DNA of 64,000 nucleotides from Azoarcus sp. DD4. GTDB lineage: Bacteria > Pseudomonadota > Gammaproteobacteria > Burkholderiales > Rhodocyclaceae. Below are positions 33,765-42,740 of the stretch, piece after piece. The notes under the pieces are model-generated. The model saw only the letters and a program-made list of their open reading frames with translations. It was not told the DNA's origin and searched no databases. Position 1 is the first letter of the stretch, and each line of letters begins with the position of its first letter. The position numbers were made by a program, and so were the translations under genes. Location of the stretch: assembly GCF_006496635.1 (NCBI RefSeq), contig NZ_CP022958.1, positions 4,774,001-4,838,000 of the forward strand, read 5' to 3'.

Positions 33765-34790
33765 ATGCGCATCCACCGTCCTGCCCCTTCCCGCTACGCC
33801 GGCCTTGCGCTCGCCGCGCTCACCGGGCTGGCCACCCTGCCCTCCGCTGCCGGCACCCTGGTCGCCTACACCGCACTGGAAGAAGACGAGATCAAGGCCT
33901 ACGTCGCCGCGGCGAAGAAGGACCTGCCCGACATCGACATCAAGGTGCTGCGGCTGTCCACAGGCGACCTCGGCGCCCGCATCCTGGCGGAAGCCGGAAA
34001 CCCGCGGCACGACGTGATCTGGGGCTGGGCGCTGACCAACCTGCTCGATCCGCGCATCGTCGAGCTGCTGGAGCCCTACCCCGCCAAGGGCAGCGAGACG
34101 CTGGCCACCAAGGACAAGGCGGCCGACGGCAGGTGGTTCGCGCCCACCGGCTACATGGCCGCCTTCTGCGTCAATACCGAAATCCTGGCCGCGAAGAAGC
34201 TGCCCTTGCCGACCTCTTGGCAGGACCTCGCCAAGCCGGTCTACAAGGGCGAGATCGCAATGCCCAACCCGGTGTCCTCCGGCACCGGCTACCTGCAGAT
34301 CGCCGCGCTGCTCCAGGGCATGGGGGCCGACGCCGGCTGGAAGTACCTGAAGGCGCTCGACGGCAACGTCGCGCAGTACATCAAGTCGGGCTCGCGGCCG
34401 TGCAAGGCGGCGCGCTCCGGCGAATTCGCCATCGGCATCTCGCTCGCCTTCGCCGCGATGCAGTCGATCGAGGAAGGCTATCCGCTGAAGATGGTGATCC
34501 CGGCCGACGGCGCCGGCTACGAGCTCGAAGCCTCGGGCCTGATGAAGACCTCGAAGAACAAGGCCGACGCCAGACGCTTCCTCGACTGGACCCTGTCGCC
34601 CAGGGCGGCCGGGCTCTACACGCAGTACAAGGAGATCGTCACCATCCCCGGCACGCCGCGCTCGAAGGCGGCCACCGCCGCCGGACTGCCGGCCGATCTC
34701 TCCGGGGTGCTCTACCCGGTCGATTTCGCCCGGTCGGCGCGCGAACGCGACAGCATCCTCGCCACCTGGCAGAAGGAGATCGGCCGCTGA
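33765..34790 (+). CDS. ABC importer binding protein, 2-aminoethylphosphonate/iron family
   Basis: A 341-residue periplasmic binding protein with a signal peptide (RYAGLALAALTGLATLPSAAG) and mature start TLVAYTALEEDEIKAYVAAAKKDLPDIDIKVLRLSTGDLGARILAEAGNPRHDVIWG. This opening is shared by proteins annotated as putative 2-aminoethylphosphonate binders (PhnS2) and by ferric-iron binders; the FbpA iron tyrosines (adjacent YY near the C-terminus) are not seen. A GGAGGAATCGAG ribosome site precedes the ATG at 33765. It heads an operon with ATPase, permease, DeoR and eutBC. Confidence 0.87.
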   Translation: MRIHRPAPSRYAGLALAALTGLATLPSAAGTLVAYTALEEDEIKAYVAAAKKDLPDIDIKVLRLSTGDLGARILAEAGNPRHDVIWGWALTNLLDPRIVELLEPYPAKGSETLATKDKAADGRWFAPTGYMAAFCVNTEILAAKKLPLPTSWQDLAKPVYKGEIAMPNPVSSGTGYLQIAALLQGMGADAGWKYLKALDGNVAQYIKSGSRPCKAARSGEFAIGISLAFAAMQSIEEGYPLKMVIPADGAGYELEASGLMKTSKNKADARRFLDWTLSPRAAGLYTQYKEIVTIPGTPRSKAATAAGLPADLSGVLYPVDFARSARERDSILATWQKEIGR

Positions 34791-34857
34791 ACGGCTGCGC
34801 CTAGCCTCGTCCGGCCCTAGCCCCCCGCCACGCTCAACCCGCCCGGAAGCGCCCACC

Positions 34858-35865
34858 ATGTCCCTGGAAATCCGCAACCTGCACAAAAGCTTCGCCGGCC
34901 AGGCCGCGCTCGAACGCATCGACCTCACGGTGGGCGGTGCCGAGTTCGTCTGCCTGCTCGGCCCCAGCGGCTGCGGCAAGACGACGCTATTACGCATCAT
35001 CGCCGGCCTGCTGGCGGCCGACCGCGGCGACATCCGCCTGAACGGGCGCGACCTTGCCGCCGTGCCGACGCGCGAGCGCGGCTTCGGCATCGTGTTCCAG
35101 TCCTACTCGCTGTTCCCGCACATGACGGTAGCGCAGAACGTCGGCTACGGCCTTGCCATCCGCGGCGTGGCGCCGGCGCAGATCGCACAGCGCGTGGCCG
35201 GACTGCTGGCCACGGTGAAGCTCGCCGACTACGGCGCGCGCTACCCCGGCCAGCTCTCCGGCGGCCAGCAGCAGCGGGTGGCGATCGCCCGCGCGCTGGC
35301 GGTCGATCCCGCCCTGCTGCTGCTCGACGAACCGCTGTCGGCGCTGGACGCTCGGGTGCGGGCGGAACTGCGCGGCGAACTGCGCGAGGTGCAGCGCAAG
35401 CTCGGCATCCCCACCCTGATGGTGACCCACGACCAGGACGAGGCCATGGTGCTGGCCGACCGCGTGGTGTGCATGAACCGCGGCCGTATCGAGCAGATCG
35501 GTACGCCGCAGGAACTCTACGAGCAACCGCGCACCCGCTTCGTCGCCGAATTCATGGGCCACGGCAACCTGCTGACGCCGGCCTGGCTGTGCGACGCTGC
35601 GCCGGCACTGATGGCCGGCATGCCGGCCGAGCTCGGCAAGGACGGCGCCGCCTGCGTGCGGCCGGAGCGGATCGCGCTGACGCGGGCGCCGGAAGGCGAC
35701 GGCCGCGTCATCGAGGTCGCCTTCATGGGCAACTTCAAGCGCGCGCGGGTGGAATGGCGCGGCCGCGAACTGCTCGCCGAAGTGCCCGCCACCGCCGCCC
35801 TGCTGGCCGGCGACGCGGTGTGGGTGGACATCGCCGCGCAGGATTGCGCCTGGGTCGCCCAGTGA
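34858..35865 (+). CDS. ABC importer ATPase, 2-aminoethylphosphonate-type
   Basis: A 335-residue ATPase of the spermidine/phosphonate/iron (CUT-like) group. Walker A GPSGCGKTT (35-43), Q-loop QSYSLFPHMT, signature LSGGQQQRVAIARALAVDP and Walker B LLLLDEPLSALDARVR are all present, followed by a C-terminal TOBE-like domain (ACVRPERIALTRAPEGDGRVIEVAFMGNFKRARVEW). Its TGA overlaps the GTG start of the permease. It powers the two-domain permease that follows. Confidence 0.9.
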   Translation: MSLEIRNLHKSFAGQAALERIDLTVGGAEFVCLLGPSGCGKTTLLRIIAGLLAADRGDIRLNGRDLAAVPTRERGFGIVFQSYSLFPHMTVAQNVGYGLAIRGVAPAQIAQRVAGLLATVKLADYGARYPGQLSGGQQQRVAIARALAVDPALLLLDEPLSALDARVRAELRGELREVQRKLGIPTLMVTHDQDEAMVLADRVVCMNRGRIEQIGTPQELYEQPRTRFVAEFMGHGNLLTPAWLCDAAPALMAGMPAELGKDGAACVRPERIALTRAPEGDGRVIEVAFMGNFKRARVEWRGRELLAEVPATAALLAGDAVWVDIAAQDCAWVAQ

Positions 35866-37514
35866 ACGCCCTTCCCCTCGCCGCCCCCGACCGCTGGCTG
35901 CTGCGCGCCTGCCTGTGGCTGCCGCTGGCCGCGCTGCTGCTGTTCTTCGCCCTGCCGATGGGCTTCGTCGCCTGGCGCAGCCTGATGCAGGAAGACGGCG
36001 GCATCGGTTTCGCCAACTATCTGGCGCTGCTCGATACCCCCGGCGTGTGGCAGGCCACGCAGAACAGCCTGGTGCTGGGGCTGGCGACCACCGCCATCAC
36101 CTTGCTGCTTGCCTTCGTGCTCGCCTACGGCATGGAGCGCACCTGCATGCGCGGCCGCCGCCTGGTCGCCACCGCGCTGACGCTGCCGATGCTGGCGCCC
36201 TCGCTGGTGCTGGGGCTGGGCCTCATCTTCATCCTCGGCCGCAACGGCATCGTCGGCAAGCTGCTCGGCATCCGGCCCGACATCTACGGTTTCTCCGGCC
36301 TGCTGATCGCCGACGTGCTCTATGCGCTGCCGCAGGCGGTGCTGATCCTGCGCGCTGCGCTGCGCTGCGCCGACGCGCGTCAGTACGAGGCGGCCGAAGT
36401 GCTGGGCGCCACGCCCTGGCGCCAGTTCCGCGACATCACCCTGCCGACGATGCGCTACGGCCTGCTCAGCGCCGCCTTCGTGGTGTTCACCGTGACCATC
36501 ACCGACTTCGGCAACGCGGTGGTCATCGGCGGCGACTTCTCGGTACTGGCCACCGAGATCTACAACCAGGTCAGCGGCCAGATGCGCTTCGGCATCGGCG
36601 CGGTGGTCGGCCTGCTGCTGTTGCTTCCGGCGGCGCTGTCGGTGTGGATAGAACGGGTGGCGGCGCAGCGCCAGGCCGGTATCGGCGCGGAATCCGCCCA
36701 GCCGCCACGGCCGCAGGCCTCGCGCGGGCGCGACGGGCTGTACGCGATGGCCTGCCTCGGCATCGCCGGCGCGATCTGCGCGGTAGTGGCCACGGTGGTG
36801 ATCGCCGGTTTCATCCGGCTGTGGCCCTACCGGCTGGATCTCACCTTCAAGCACTACGACATCACCGTGTCCGGCGGCTACGACAGCCTGTGGGCCTCGC
36901 TCGCGGTATCGCTGATCGTCGCCGCGGTCGGCAGCGGCCTGCTCTTCCTGCTCGCCTTCTCGCTGCGCCGGCTGTCCGGCTGGCCGGCGCGGCTGGCGAC
37001 CCTGCTCGCCACCCTGCCGGTGGGCGTGCCCGGGCTGGTGCTGGGGCTGGCCTACGTGTTCGCCTTCAACCAGCCGGACCTACCCTGGGGCGCGCTCTAC
37101 GGCGGCGTATTCCTGCTGGCGATGTGCAATTTCTACCACTACCACACCCAGGGCTACGTCGCGATGGCCACCGGCCTGCGCGCCGTGCCCGCCCAGCTGG
37201 AAGAGGCTGTGGCGGTGCTCGGCGGCGGCGTCGGCCGCCTGCTCGCCGATGTCCATCTGCCGGCGCTGCGCGTCACCCTGTGGGCGGTCGCCGCCTTCCT
37301 CTTCATGCGCTCGATGGTGACGCTGTCGGCGGTGATCTTCCTGGTCACGCCCGAGCTGTCGCTATCGGCCGTCACCGTGATGCGGCTGGACGAGGCCGGC
37401 TTCACCTCGCAGGCCGCCGCCTTCTCGACCTGCATCATGGCGGTGGTCGGCACCGTCGCGCTGCTGCTGCACCGGCTGACATCTGCCCGCCCGGCGCGCG
37501 CCACCATCAAATAA
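35862..37514 (+). CDS. Two-domain ABC permease, 2-aminoethylphosphonate-type (GTG start)
   Basis: A 550-residue permease with two complete BPD-type halves in one chain, as in FbpB and the PhnU2 group. EAA loops are seen as YEAAEVLGATPWRQFRDITLPTMRYGLL in the first half and LEEAVAVLGGGVGRLLADVHLPALRVTLWAV in the second, with about 12 membrane helices. It starts with GTG at 35862, overlapping the ATPase stop by four bases (GTGA). With one chain forming the whole pore, no second permease gene is required or present. Confidence 0.9.
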   Translation: MNALPLAAPDRWLLRACLWLPLAALLLFFALPMGFVAWRSLMQEDGGIGFANYLALLDTPGVWQATQNSLVLGLATTAITLLLAFVLAYGMERTCMRGRRLVATALTLPMLAPSLVLGLGLIFILGRNGIVGKLLGIRPDIYGFSGLLIADVLYALPQAVLILRAALRCADARQYEAAEVLGATPWRQFRDITLPTMRYGLLSAAFVVFTVTITDFGNAVVIGGDFSVLATEIYNQVSGQMRFGIGAVVGLLLLLPAALSVWIERVAAQRQAGIGAESAQPPRPQASRGRDGLYAMACLGIAGAICAVVATVVIAGFIRLWPYRLDLTFKHYDITVSGGYDSLWASLAVSLIVAAVGSGLLFLLAFSLRRLSGWPARLATLLATLPVGVPGLVLGLAYVFAFNQPDLPWGALYGGVFLLAMCNFYHYHTQGYVAMATGLRAVPAQLEEAVAVLGGGVGRLLADVHLPALRVTLWAVAAFLFMRSMVTLSAVIFLVTPELSLSAVTVMRLDEAGFTSQAAAFSTCIMAVVGTVALLLHRLTSARPARATIK

Positions 37515-37538
37515 CAAGGATTCCGGAGACCCTATCCA

Positions 37539-38315
37539 ATGCTGCAAGAAGAACGCTACCAGCGCATCTGCGCCCTGCTCGAAACCTTCAAGAGCCTGTC
37601 GACCGAGCGCATTTCCGGCGAACTCGGCATCTCGCGCGAGACGGTGCGGCGCGACGTGATCGCGCTGGAGGCGATGGGGCGGCTGCGCCGGGTGCACGGC
37701 GGCGTGGTGCTGGACAGCGCACGCAGCGAGGCGCCGTTTGTCGAACGGTTGAAGGTACGCGCCAAGGAGAAGCAGGCCATCGCGCGCGCCGCGGTCAAGC
37801 TGCTGCAGCCCGGCCACACGCTCTTCCTCGATGCCGGCAGCACCACGCTGGCGCTGACCGAGGAACTGCTGACGCTGTCCGGCCTGACCATCGTCACCAA
37901 CAGCATGGACATCGCGGTACGGATGGCGCAGGCCGGCGAGAGCATGGGCCAGCGCCACGAAGTCATCGTGCTCGGCGGCCGGCTCGCGCCCGGCATCGCC
38001 GCCACCTGCGGCGAGACCACGGTGAGCGAGATCCAGCGCTACCGCGCCGACTTCGCGCTGCTGTCGCCGGTGGCGGTCGATGCGCACAACGGCGCCACCA
38101 GCTTCGACCACGGCGAAGCCGGCGTCGCCCGCGCAATGGCCGAGCGCGCCGCCCACCGGGTCATCCTCGCCGACCACAGCAAGATCGGCGAGAGCAGCCG
38201 GGTGAGCTACTGCCCGGTCGGCAGCATCGACACCCTGGTGACCGATGGCCGCGCCCGCAAGCTCTCCGCCCTGGCCGAGATCGAGAAGGCCGGGCCGGAG
38301 GTCGTCGTCGCCTGA
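37539..38315 (+). CDS. DeoR-family regulator
   Basis: A 258-residue DeoR/GlpR-type repressor. The N-terminal HTH (YQRICALLETFKSLSTERISGELGISRETVRRDVIALEAMGRLRRVHGGVVL) has the family signature, and the C-terminal sugar-phosphate-sensing domain carries FLDAGSTTLALTEEL and VILADHSKIGESS. DeoR proteins usually sense a phosphorylated metabolite, which fits a pathway with a phosphatase and a phospho-compound importer. It lies 24 bp after the permease gene and 16 bp before eutB, inside the operon it probably controls. Confidence 0.92.
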   Translation: MLQEERYQRICALLETFKSLSTERISGELGISRETVRRDVIALEAMGRLRRVHGGVVLDSARSEAPFVERLKVRAKEKQAIARAAVKLLQPGHTLFLDAGSTTLALTEELLTLSGLTIVTNSMDIAVRMAQAGESMGQRHEVIVLGGRLAPGIAATCGETTVSEIQRYRADFALLSPVAVDAHNGATSFDHGEAGVARAMAERAAHRVILADHSKIGESSRVSYCPVGSIDTLVTDGRARKLSALAEIEKAGPEVVVA

Positions 38316-38331
38316 GACGGAGAACGCCGCC

Positions 38332-39720
38332 ATGCGCTACGCCCACACCCTCGACCATCACACCTGGGTCTTCGCCGACCTGCGCGAACTCATGGCCAAG
38401 GCCAGCCCGGCGCGCTCCGGCGACCAACTGGCCGGCATCGCCGCCGCCAGCGCGGTGGAACGCATGGCGGCGCGCATGTGCCTGGCGGAGGTGCCGCTGG
38501 CGCGCTTCCTCGACGAAGCGCTGATCCCCTACGAAAGCGACGAAGTCACCCGCCTCATCATCGACAGCCACGACCGCGCCGCCTTCGCCCCGGTGGCCCA
38601 CCTCACCGTCGGCGACTTCCGCGACTGGCTGCTCTCCGACCACGCCGACGAGGCCGCGCTCGCCGCGCTGCGCCCCGGCCTCACGCCGGAGATGGCGGCG
38701 GCGGTGAGCAAGCTGATGCGCAACCAGGACCTGGTGCTGGTGGCGAAGAAGTGCCGCGTCGTCACCCGCTTCCGCAACACCATCGGCCTGCCCGGCCGGC
38801 TGTCGGTGCGGCTGCAGCCCAACCACCCCACCGACGACGCCCGCGGCATCGCCGCCGCCATCGTCGACGGCCTGCTCTACGGCGCCGGCGACGCGGTGAT
38901 CGGCGTCAATCCGGCCAGCGACAGCATCGCGGCGCTGACGCGGCTGGTGCACATGCTGGACGAGGTGATCGCGCGGCTCGACCTGCCCACCCAATCCTGC
39001 GTGCTCACCCATGTGACCAACACCGTGCACATGATCGAAGGCGGCGCGCCGGTCGATCTCGTCTTCCAGTCGGTGGCCGGCACCGAGGCCGCCAACGCCG
39101 CCTTCGGCATCAGCCTCGCCACCCTGCGCGAAGCGCGCGAGGCGGCGCTGTCCTTGAAGCGCGGCACCGTCGGCGACAACGTCATGTACTTCGAAACCGG
39201 CCAGGGCAGCGCGCTGTCGGCCAACGCCCACCACGGCGTCGACCAGCAGACCTGCGAAGCGCGCGCCTACGCCGTCGCCCGCGAATTCAAGCCGCTGCTC
39301 ACCAACACCGTGGTCGGCTTCATCGGCCCGGAATACCTCTACGACGGCAAGCAGATCATCCGCGCCGGTCTGGAAGACCACTTCTGCGGCAAGCTGCTCG
39401 GCCTGCCGCTGGGCTGCGACGTCTGCTACACCAACCACGCCGAAGCCGACCAGGACGACATGGACAGCCTGCTGACCCTGCTCGGCGTGGCGGGCATCAA
39501 CTTCATCATGGGCGTGCCGGGCGCGGACGACATCATGCTCAACTACCAGAGCACGTCCTTCCACGACGGCCTCTACCTGCGCCGGGCGCTGGGCCTGCGC
39601 CGCGCCCCCGAATTCGAAGACTGGCTGCAGCGCATGCAGCTCGTCGATGCCGCCGGCCGTGCGCTACCGGTCTCCCCGCAGCACCCGGCGCTCGCCGCCC
39701 TGCGCCGGTTGGCCGCGTAA
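38332..39720 (+). CDS. eutB: Ethanolamine ammonia-lyase large subunit EutB
   Basis: A 462-residue catalytic subunit of the adenosylcobalamin-dependent ethanolamine ammonia-lyase, which splits ethanolamine into acetaldehyde and ammonia. Typical stretches include IPYESDEVTRLIIDSHDRAAF, MRNQDLVLVAKKCRVVTRFRNTIGLPGRLSVRLQPNHPTDD, YFETGQGSALSANAHHGVDQQTCEARAYAVAREFKP and GCDVCYTNHAEADQDDMDSLLTLLGVAG. Length is that of the family (about 453-465). No microcompartment, EutA reactivase, EutH permease or EutG/E genes are near, so this is the short soluble type of the pathway. It is followed 10 bp later by eutC. Confidence 0.97.
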   Translation: MRYAHTLDHHTWVFADLRELMAKASPARSGDQLAGIAAASAVERMAARMCLAEVPLARFLDEALIPYESDEVTRLIIDSHDRAAFAPVAHLTVGDFRDWLLSDHADEAALAALRPGLTPEMAAAVSKLMRNQDLVLVAKKCRVVTRFRNTIGLPGRLSVRLQPNHPTDDARGIAAAIVDGLLYGAGDAVIGVNPASDSIAALTRLVHMLDEVIARLDLPTQSCVLTHVTNTVHMIEGGAPVDLVFQSVAGTEAANAAFGISLATLREAREAALSLKRGTVGDNVMYFETGQGSALSANAHHGVDQQTCEARAYAVAREFKPLLTNTVVGFIGPEYLYDGKQIIRAGLEDHFCGKLLGLPLGCDVCYTNHAEADQDDMDSLLTLLGVAGINFIMGVPGADDIMLNYQSTSFHDGLYLRRALGLRRAPEFEDWLQRMQLVDAAGRALPVSPQHPALAALRRLAA

Positions 39721-39730
39721 GGAGACTTCG

Positions 39731-40555
39731 ATGAGCCAGCCGCACATCCCGCCGCACCTCGACGCCGATCCCTGGACCGACCTGCGCGCCTACACCGCCG
39801 CCCGCCTCGCCCTCGGCCGCGCCGGCGCCAGCCTGCCCACCGCCGAAGTGCTGCGCTTCGGCCTCGCCCATGCGCAGGCGCGCGACGCGGTGCACATCGC
39901 ACTCGACACCGCCGCGCTGCAGGCCGAACTGGCGGCGGACGGATTCGACACCCTGCTCGTCCGCAGCGCCGCGCCCGATCGTGCCACCTATCTCGCCCGC
40001 CCCGATCTCGGCCGCCGGCTGGCCGACGACAGCACCGCCCATCTGCGCCGTCATGCCCCGGCCGGCGGCTGCGACCTGCTGCTGGTGATCGCCGACGGCC
40101 TGTCGTCGCTCGCCGTGGCGCGCAACGCCCGCGCCCTCGTCGCCGAAATCCGCCGCGGCCTGCCCGCCGGCTGGACGCTCGGCCCGGTGGTGATCGCCAC
40201 CCAGGCCCGCGTCGCGCTGGCCGACGAGATCGGCCAGGCGCTCGGCGCGCGGCTGGTGGCGATGCTGATCGGCGAACGGCCCGGCCTTTCCTCGCCCGAC
40301 AGCCTCGGCGCCTATCTCACCTGGGCGCCGCAGCCCGGCCGCAGCGACGCCCAGCGCAACTGCATCTCCAACATCCGCCCGGAAGGCCTGGGCTACGCCG
40401 AGGCCGCGCGCCGGCTGTGGTGGCTGTGCCAGGAAGCGCGCCGCCTCGGCCTCACCGGTGTGGCACTCAAGGACAACAGCGACAGCGCGCTGCCCGGCGC
40501 CGACACTCCGCCGGCGCTGCCGGCCGCCGACGGGCAGGCACAGGACCAGCAGTAG
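39731..40555 (+). CDS. eutC: Ethanolamine ammonia-lyase small subunit EutC
   Basis: A 274-residue small subunit that completes the B12-binding interface of ethanolamine ammonia-lyase. Recognisable parts are DLRAYTAARLALGRAGASLPTAEVLRFGLAHAQARDAVH, LLLVIADGLSSLAVARNA, MLIGERPGLSSPDSLGAYLTWAPQPGRSDAQRNCISNIRPEGL. The C-terminal 20 residues are an Ala/Pro/Gln-rich extension. It is the last gene of the transport-DeoR-eutBC operon. Acetaldehyde made here could be used by an aldehyde dehydrogenase encoded elsewhere (one lies at 53085) but that link is speculative. Confidence 0.97.
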   Translation: MSQPHIPPHLDADPWTDLRAYTAARLALGRAGASLPTAEVLRFGLAHAQARDAVHIALDTAALQAELAADGFDTLLVRSAAPDRATYLARPDLGRRLADDSTAHLRRHAPAGGCDLLLVIADGLSSLAVARNARALVAEIRRGLPAGWTLGPVVIATQARVALADEIGQALGARLVAMLIGERPGLSSPDSLGAYLTWAPQPGRSDAQRNCISNIRPEGLGYAEAARRLWWLCQEARRLGLTGVALKDNSDSALPGADTPPALPAADGQAQDQQ

Positions 40556-40693
40556 ACGAGACCGGCGGGCCGCAGCCGCGGACCACGCCGGCAGTGGAGG
40601 CGACGCAGGTGGGTGACGGTGCGGCCATGCCGCCTTGATGCCCGAAGGCGCGAGGAATCCCCCTCGCCGAATCGACGAAATGGAGTACCGCCA

Positions 40694-41572
40694 ATGAACC
40701 GCAGAACCTGGACCCTTTCCATCGCCGCGCTGTCGGCAGCCTTTCTCGGCGCGTGTGCGACCAGCCCGACCGGTGGCAGCGCCGGCATCGACAACAGTGC
40801 CATCGGCAAACCCGAATTCCGCGAGCATGTGAAGACCTACGGCCTGGTGTACCGCCTGCCCAAGGACGTCACCGACGTGCTCGACGCCAAGATCACCACC
40901 CCGCTGCAGCAGAACCTGCTGCGCCTGGGCCTGACCGCCGAAGCCAACACTTTCAATCTGCCGCACGTCACCGTGGTGCACATCCACAGCGCCGACCCGG
41001 CCACCCCGCAGAAGATGCTGGCCGCGCTGCCCAAGCTGCCGCCGGTGCTGAACGGCGTGGTGCTGAAGAACTTCTACACCACCGAAGCCGCCAAGGGCGC
41101 CGGCCACCCCTGGTGGCTGGACCTGGGCATCGTCAAGAGCGGCGCCGCCTATGAAGACATGATGTCCTTCAACACCCGCGCCACCGCCGCCTTCGCCCCG
41201 CTGCGCGACGGCCCGCTGCCGCGCGTCACCGGCCCGGTCTACGCCAAGATGGGCGACGCCGGCAAGGAGCTGGTGCAGACCGTGGGCGTGAGCGGCGTGA
41301 ACGTGGTCAAGGACGGCAAGGAACTGCGCACCCACAACCCCCACAACACGCTGGTGTACAGCATGGCGCTGTTCACCCCGCAAGTGCAGGCCTCGATGAA
41401 CCAGGTGGCGGCGGACTTCAACAAGGTCCTGCCGGACGGCATCACCACCTCGTTCAAGAACGTCTCCATCGTCGAACTCGCCTTCTCCGGCAACGTGCTG
41501 CGCGAGATCTACCGCGTGAGCCTGGAAGACGGTTCGGTGTACGACGTGGCAAACGGAACCAAGCTGCGCTGA
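40694..41572 (+). CDS. Lipoprotein with two H-x-T motifs (2H-phosphoesterase-like)
   Basis: A 292-residue predicted lipoprotein: signal peptide with lipobox FLGAC (C21). Two repeats of the form PHxTxVxxHS-like are seen, PHVTVVHI with H91-x-T93 and PHNTLVYS with H217-x-T219, about 126 residues apart. Paired H-x-T/S motifs define the 2H phosphoesterase superfamily (RNA ligase/cyclic phosphodiesterase fold). Residues after Asp/Gly 22-30 do not indicate inner-membrane retention, so outer-membrane or periplasmic attachment is likely. Function unknown; I infer the fold only from the motifs. It follows eutC on the same strand after 138 bp, with AAATGGAGTACCGCCA before the start. Confidence 0.8.
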   Translation: MNRRTWTLSIAALSAAFLGACATSPTGGSAGIDNSAIGKPEFREHVKTYGLVYRLPKDVTDVLDAKITTPLQQNLLRLGLTAEANTFNLPHVTVVHIHSADPATPQKMLAALPKLPPVLNGVVLKNFYTTEAAKGAGHPWWLDLGIVKSGAAYEDMMSFNTRATAAFAPLRDGPLPRVTGPVYAKMGDAGKELVQTVGVSGVNVVKDGKELRTHNPHNTLVYSMALFTPQVQASMNQVAADFNKVLPDGITTSFKNVSIVELAFSGNVLREIYRVSLEDGSVYDVANGTKLR

Positions 41573-41638
41573 TCGCGTCCCTGGGGAGCGCCCGGTTCCG
41601 GCCGGGTGCCCGCAACGAGGCGATTCCGTTACAGGGCT

Positions 41639-41659
41639 CAGGGGCGGCAAGCGCCCCTG
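41639..41659. other. GC-rich hairpin after the lipoprotein gene
   Basis: Perfect stem CAGGGGCG / CGCCCCTG with a 5-base loop, about 65 bp past the lipoprotein stop. No T-run, so it is only a candidate transcript end. Nothing else is seen in the 214-bp gap before the next gene. Confidence 0.35.
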
Positions 41660-41786
41660 CGGCAGAACCGGCAACGCGGCACGTGCGCCATCGTGCCCCT
41701 TGCCCACCTGGCATTGTCAGGCTCGCTGCCTATGCTCTTAAGGCACCGTCCCTGTACACAACCGACCTCGTCGCGGAGTCATGCCC

Positions 41787-42254
41787 ATGCCCGACCCATC
41801 CGAATCCATCTCCTCGCTACTCGCGGCATGGCCAGCCCGAATGAGCGATACGGTGTCCAGATACGTCAGCCTGTTCGCACCGAACGCCCTGTCACAACCC
41901 ATCCTTCCCGGATGGAGCTTCGGCAACACCTACATCGTCTCGGAATTCAACTCCAAAGCCCCCGACACCGAACGCCGCATTCTTGCCGAGCACAGCTATG
42001 GTCGCCAGATCGGCCGGATGATGGAGGCACTGTGTGTCCTGGTGAATGAACGCCCTGACGCAAAGACACACACTGCGCTGCAAAACTTCACCACGCTCGC
42101 CGACGAGATCAGGCAGATCAAGGAACGCTCGGTCGAAAACCGGGTGGCGCGAATCGAGGCCGACCTTGCCGTTCTCAGGAAGGAAAAGCCGGATGACTAT
42201 GAGAAGCTGGTCAAGGCGCTGGCGAAAGGGCTAGCCGCGGGCGGGCAGGATTGA
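41787..42254 (+). CDS. Hypothetical protein, mostly helical
   Basis: A 155-residue soluble protein I do not recognise. The N-terminal half is mixed (WSFGNTYIVSEFNSKAPDTERRILAEHSYGRQIGRMMEALCVLV) and the C-terminal half is a charged helix or coiled coil (ADEIRQIKERSVENRVARIEADLAVLRKEKPDDYEKLVKALAKGL). The style recalls phasin-like or polyhydroxyalkanoate-associated helical proteins but no motif proves it. I favour the ATG at 41787, eight bases after GGAG, over 41781. Codon use is less GC-biased than that of the neighbours. Confidence 0.7.
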   Translation: MPDPSESISSLLAAWPARMSDTVSRYVSLFAPNALSQPILPGWSFGNTYIVSEFNSKAPDTERRILAEHSYGRQIGRMMEALCVLVNERPDAKTHTALQNFTTLADEIRQIKERSVENRVARIEADLAVLRKEKPDDYEKLVKALAKGLAAGGQD

Positions 42255-42264
42255 CTGTCTCCCG

Positions 42265-42669
42265 CTAGACCTCGCGTCCTCGCCCGGCGCTTCCAGGCAA
42301 TTCGCCGTAATTGCGGGCCATGAAGGAGCAGTAGAAGCACAACAGCGCCAGCACGCTGAAGCCCCCCACCGCCATCCGGCGAAGAGACGACAAGGTATCG
42401 TTCAGCTCGCGGACGTCGCCTCCAATCCGCAACACGCTACTCATGACCGCCGCTCGCTTGTCCGGCGGGACACTTGTTGCGAGCTCGCGTTCAAGCACGC
42501 GAAGCTGCACCTCGGTGGGGATCTTGATAAACGGCTGATGCAGCAAAGCCGCAATCGCCAACACGAGCGAGAGGAAGCCGGTGAAGGCGAGGATGACGGG
42601 AACAACCTGGACACGACGCACGACTTCAATCCGGTAAACACCGAGGAACGCAAATGGCGCGACTCGCAC
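42265..42669 (-). CDS. Hypothetical small membrane protein
   Basis: A 134-residue protein with two membrane helices (VVPVILAFTGFLSLVLAIAALL and MAVGGFSVLALLCFYCSFMA) separated by about 55 charged residues, so a hairpin with a soluble loop. No recognisable family. GTG is the likely start codon at 42669 without a clear ribosome site, so the N-terminus is uncertain. It is convergent with the gene at 41787 and part of a patch of lower-GC orphan genes. Confidence 0.5.
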   Translation of the reverse strand: MRVAPFAFLGVYRIEVVRRVQVVPVILAFTGFLSLVLAIAALLHQPFIKIPTEVQLRVLERELATSVPPDKRAAVMSSVLRIGGDVRELNDTLSSLRRMAVGGFSVLALLCFYCSFMARNYGELPGSAGRGREV

Positions 42670-42740
42670 GGAGGACAGCAGGATGACTCACGGACCTGCA
42701 CGGCAACGAACGCTGACCGTCACCCAATCCGGAACCGAAT

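Noticed and set aside
38332..40555. Cobalamin riboswitch or microcompartment genes for eutBC
   Set aside because: Gene spacing within the operon is 10-24 bp, leaving no room for a riboswitch, and no BMC-domain shell protein is present.
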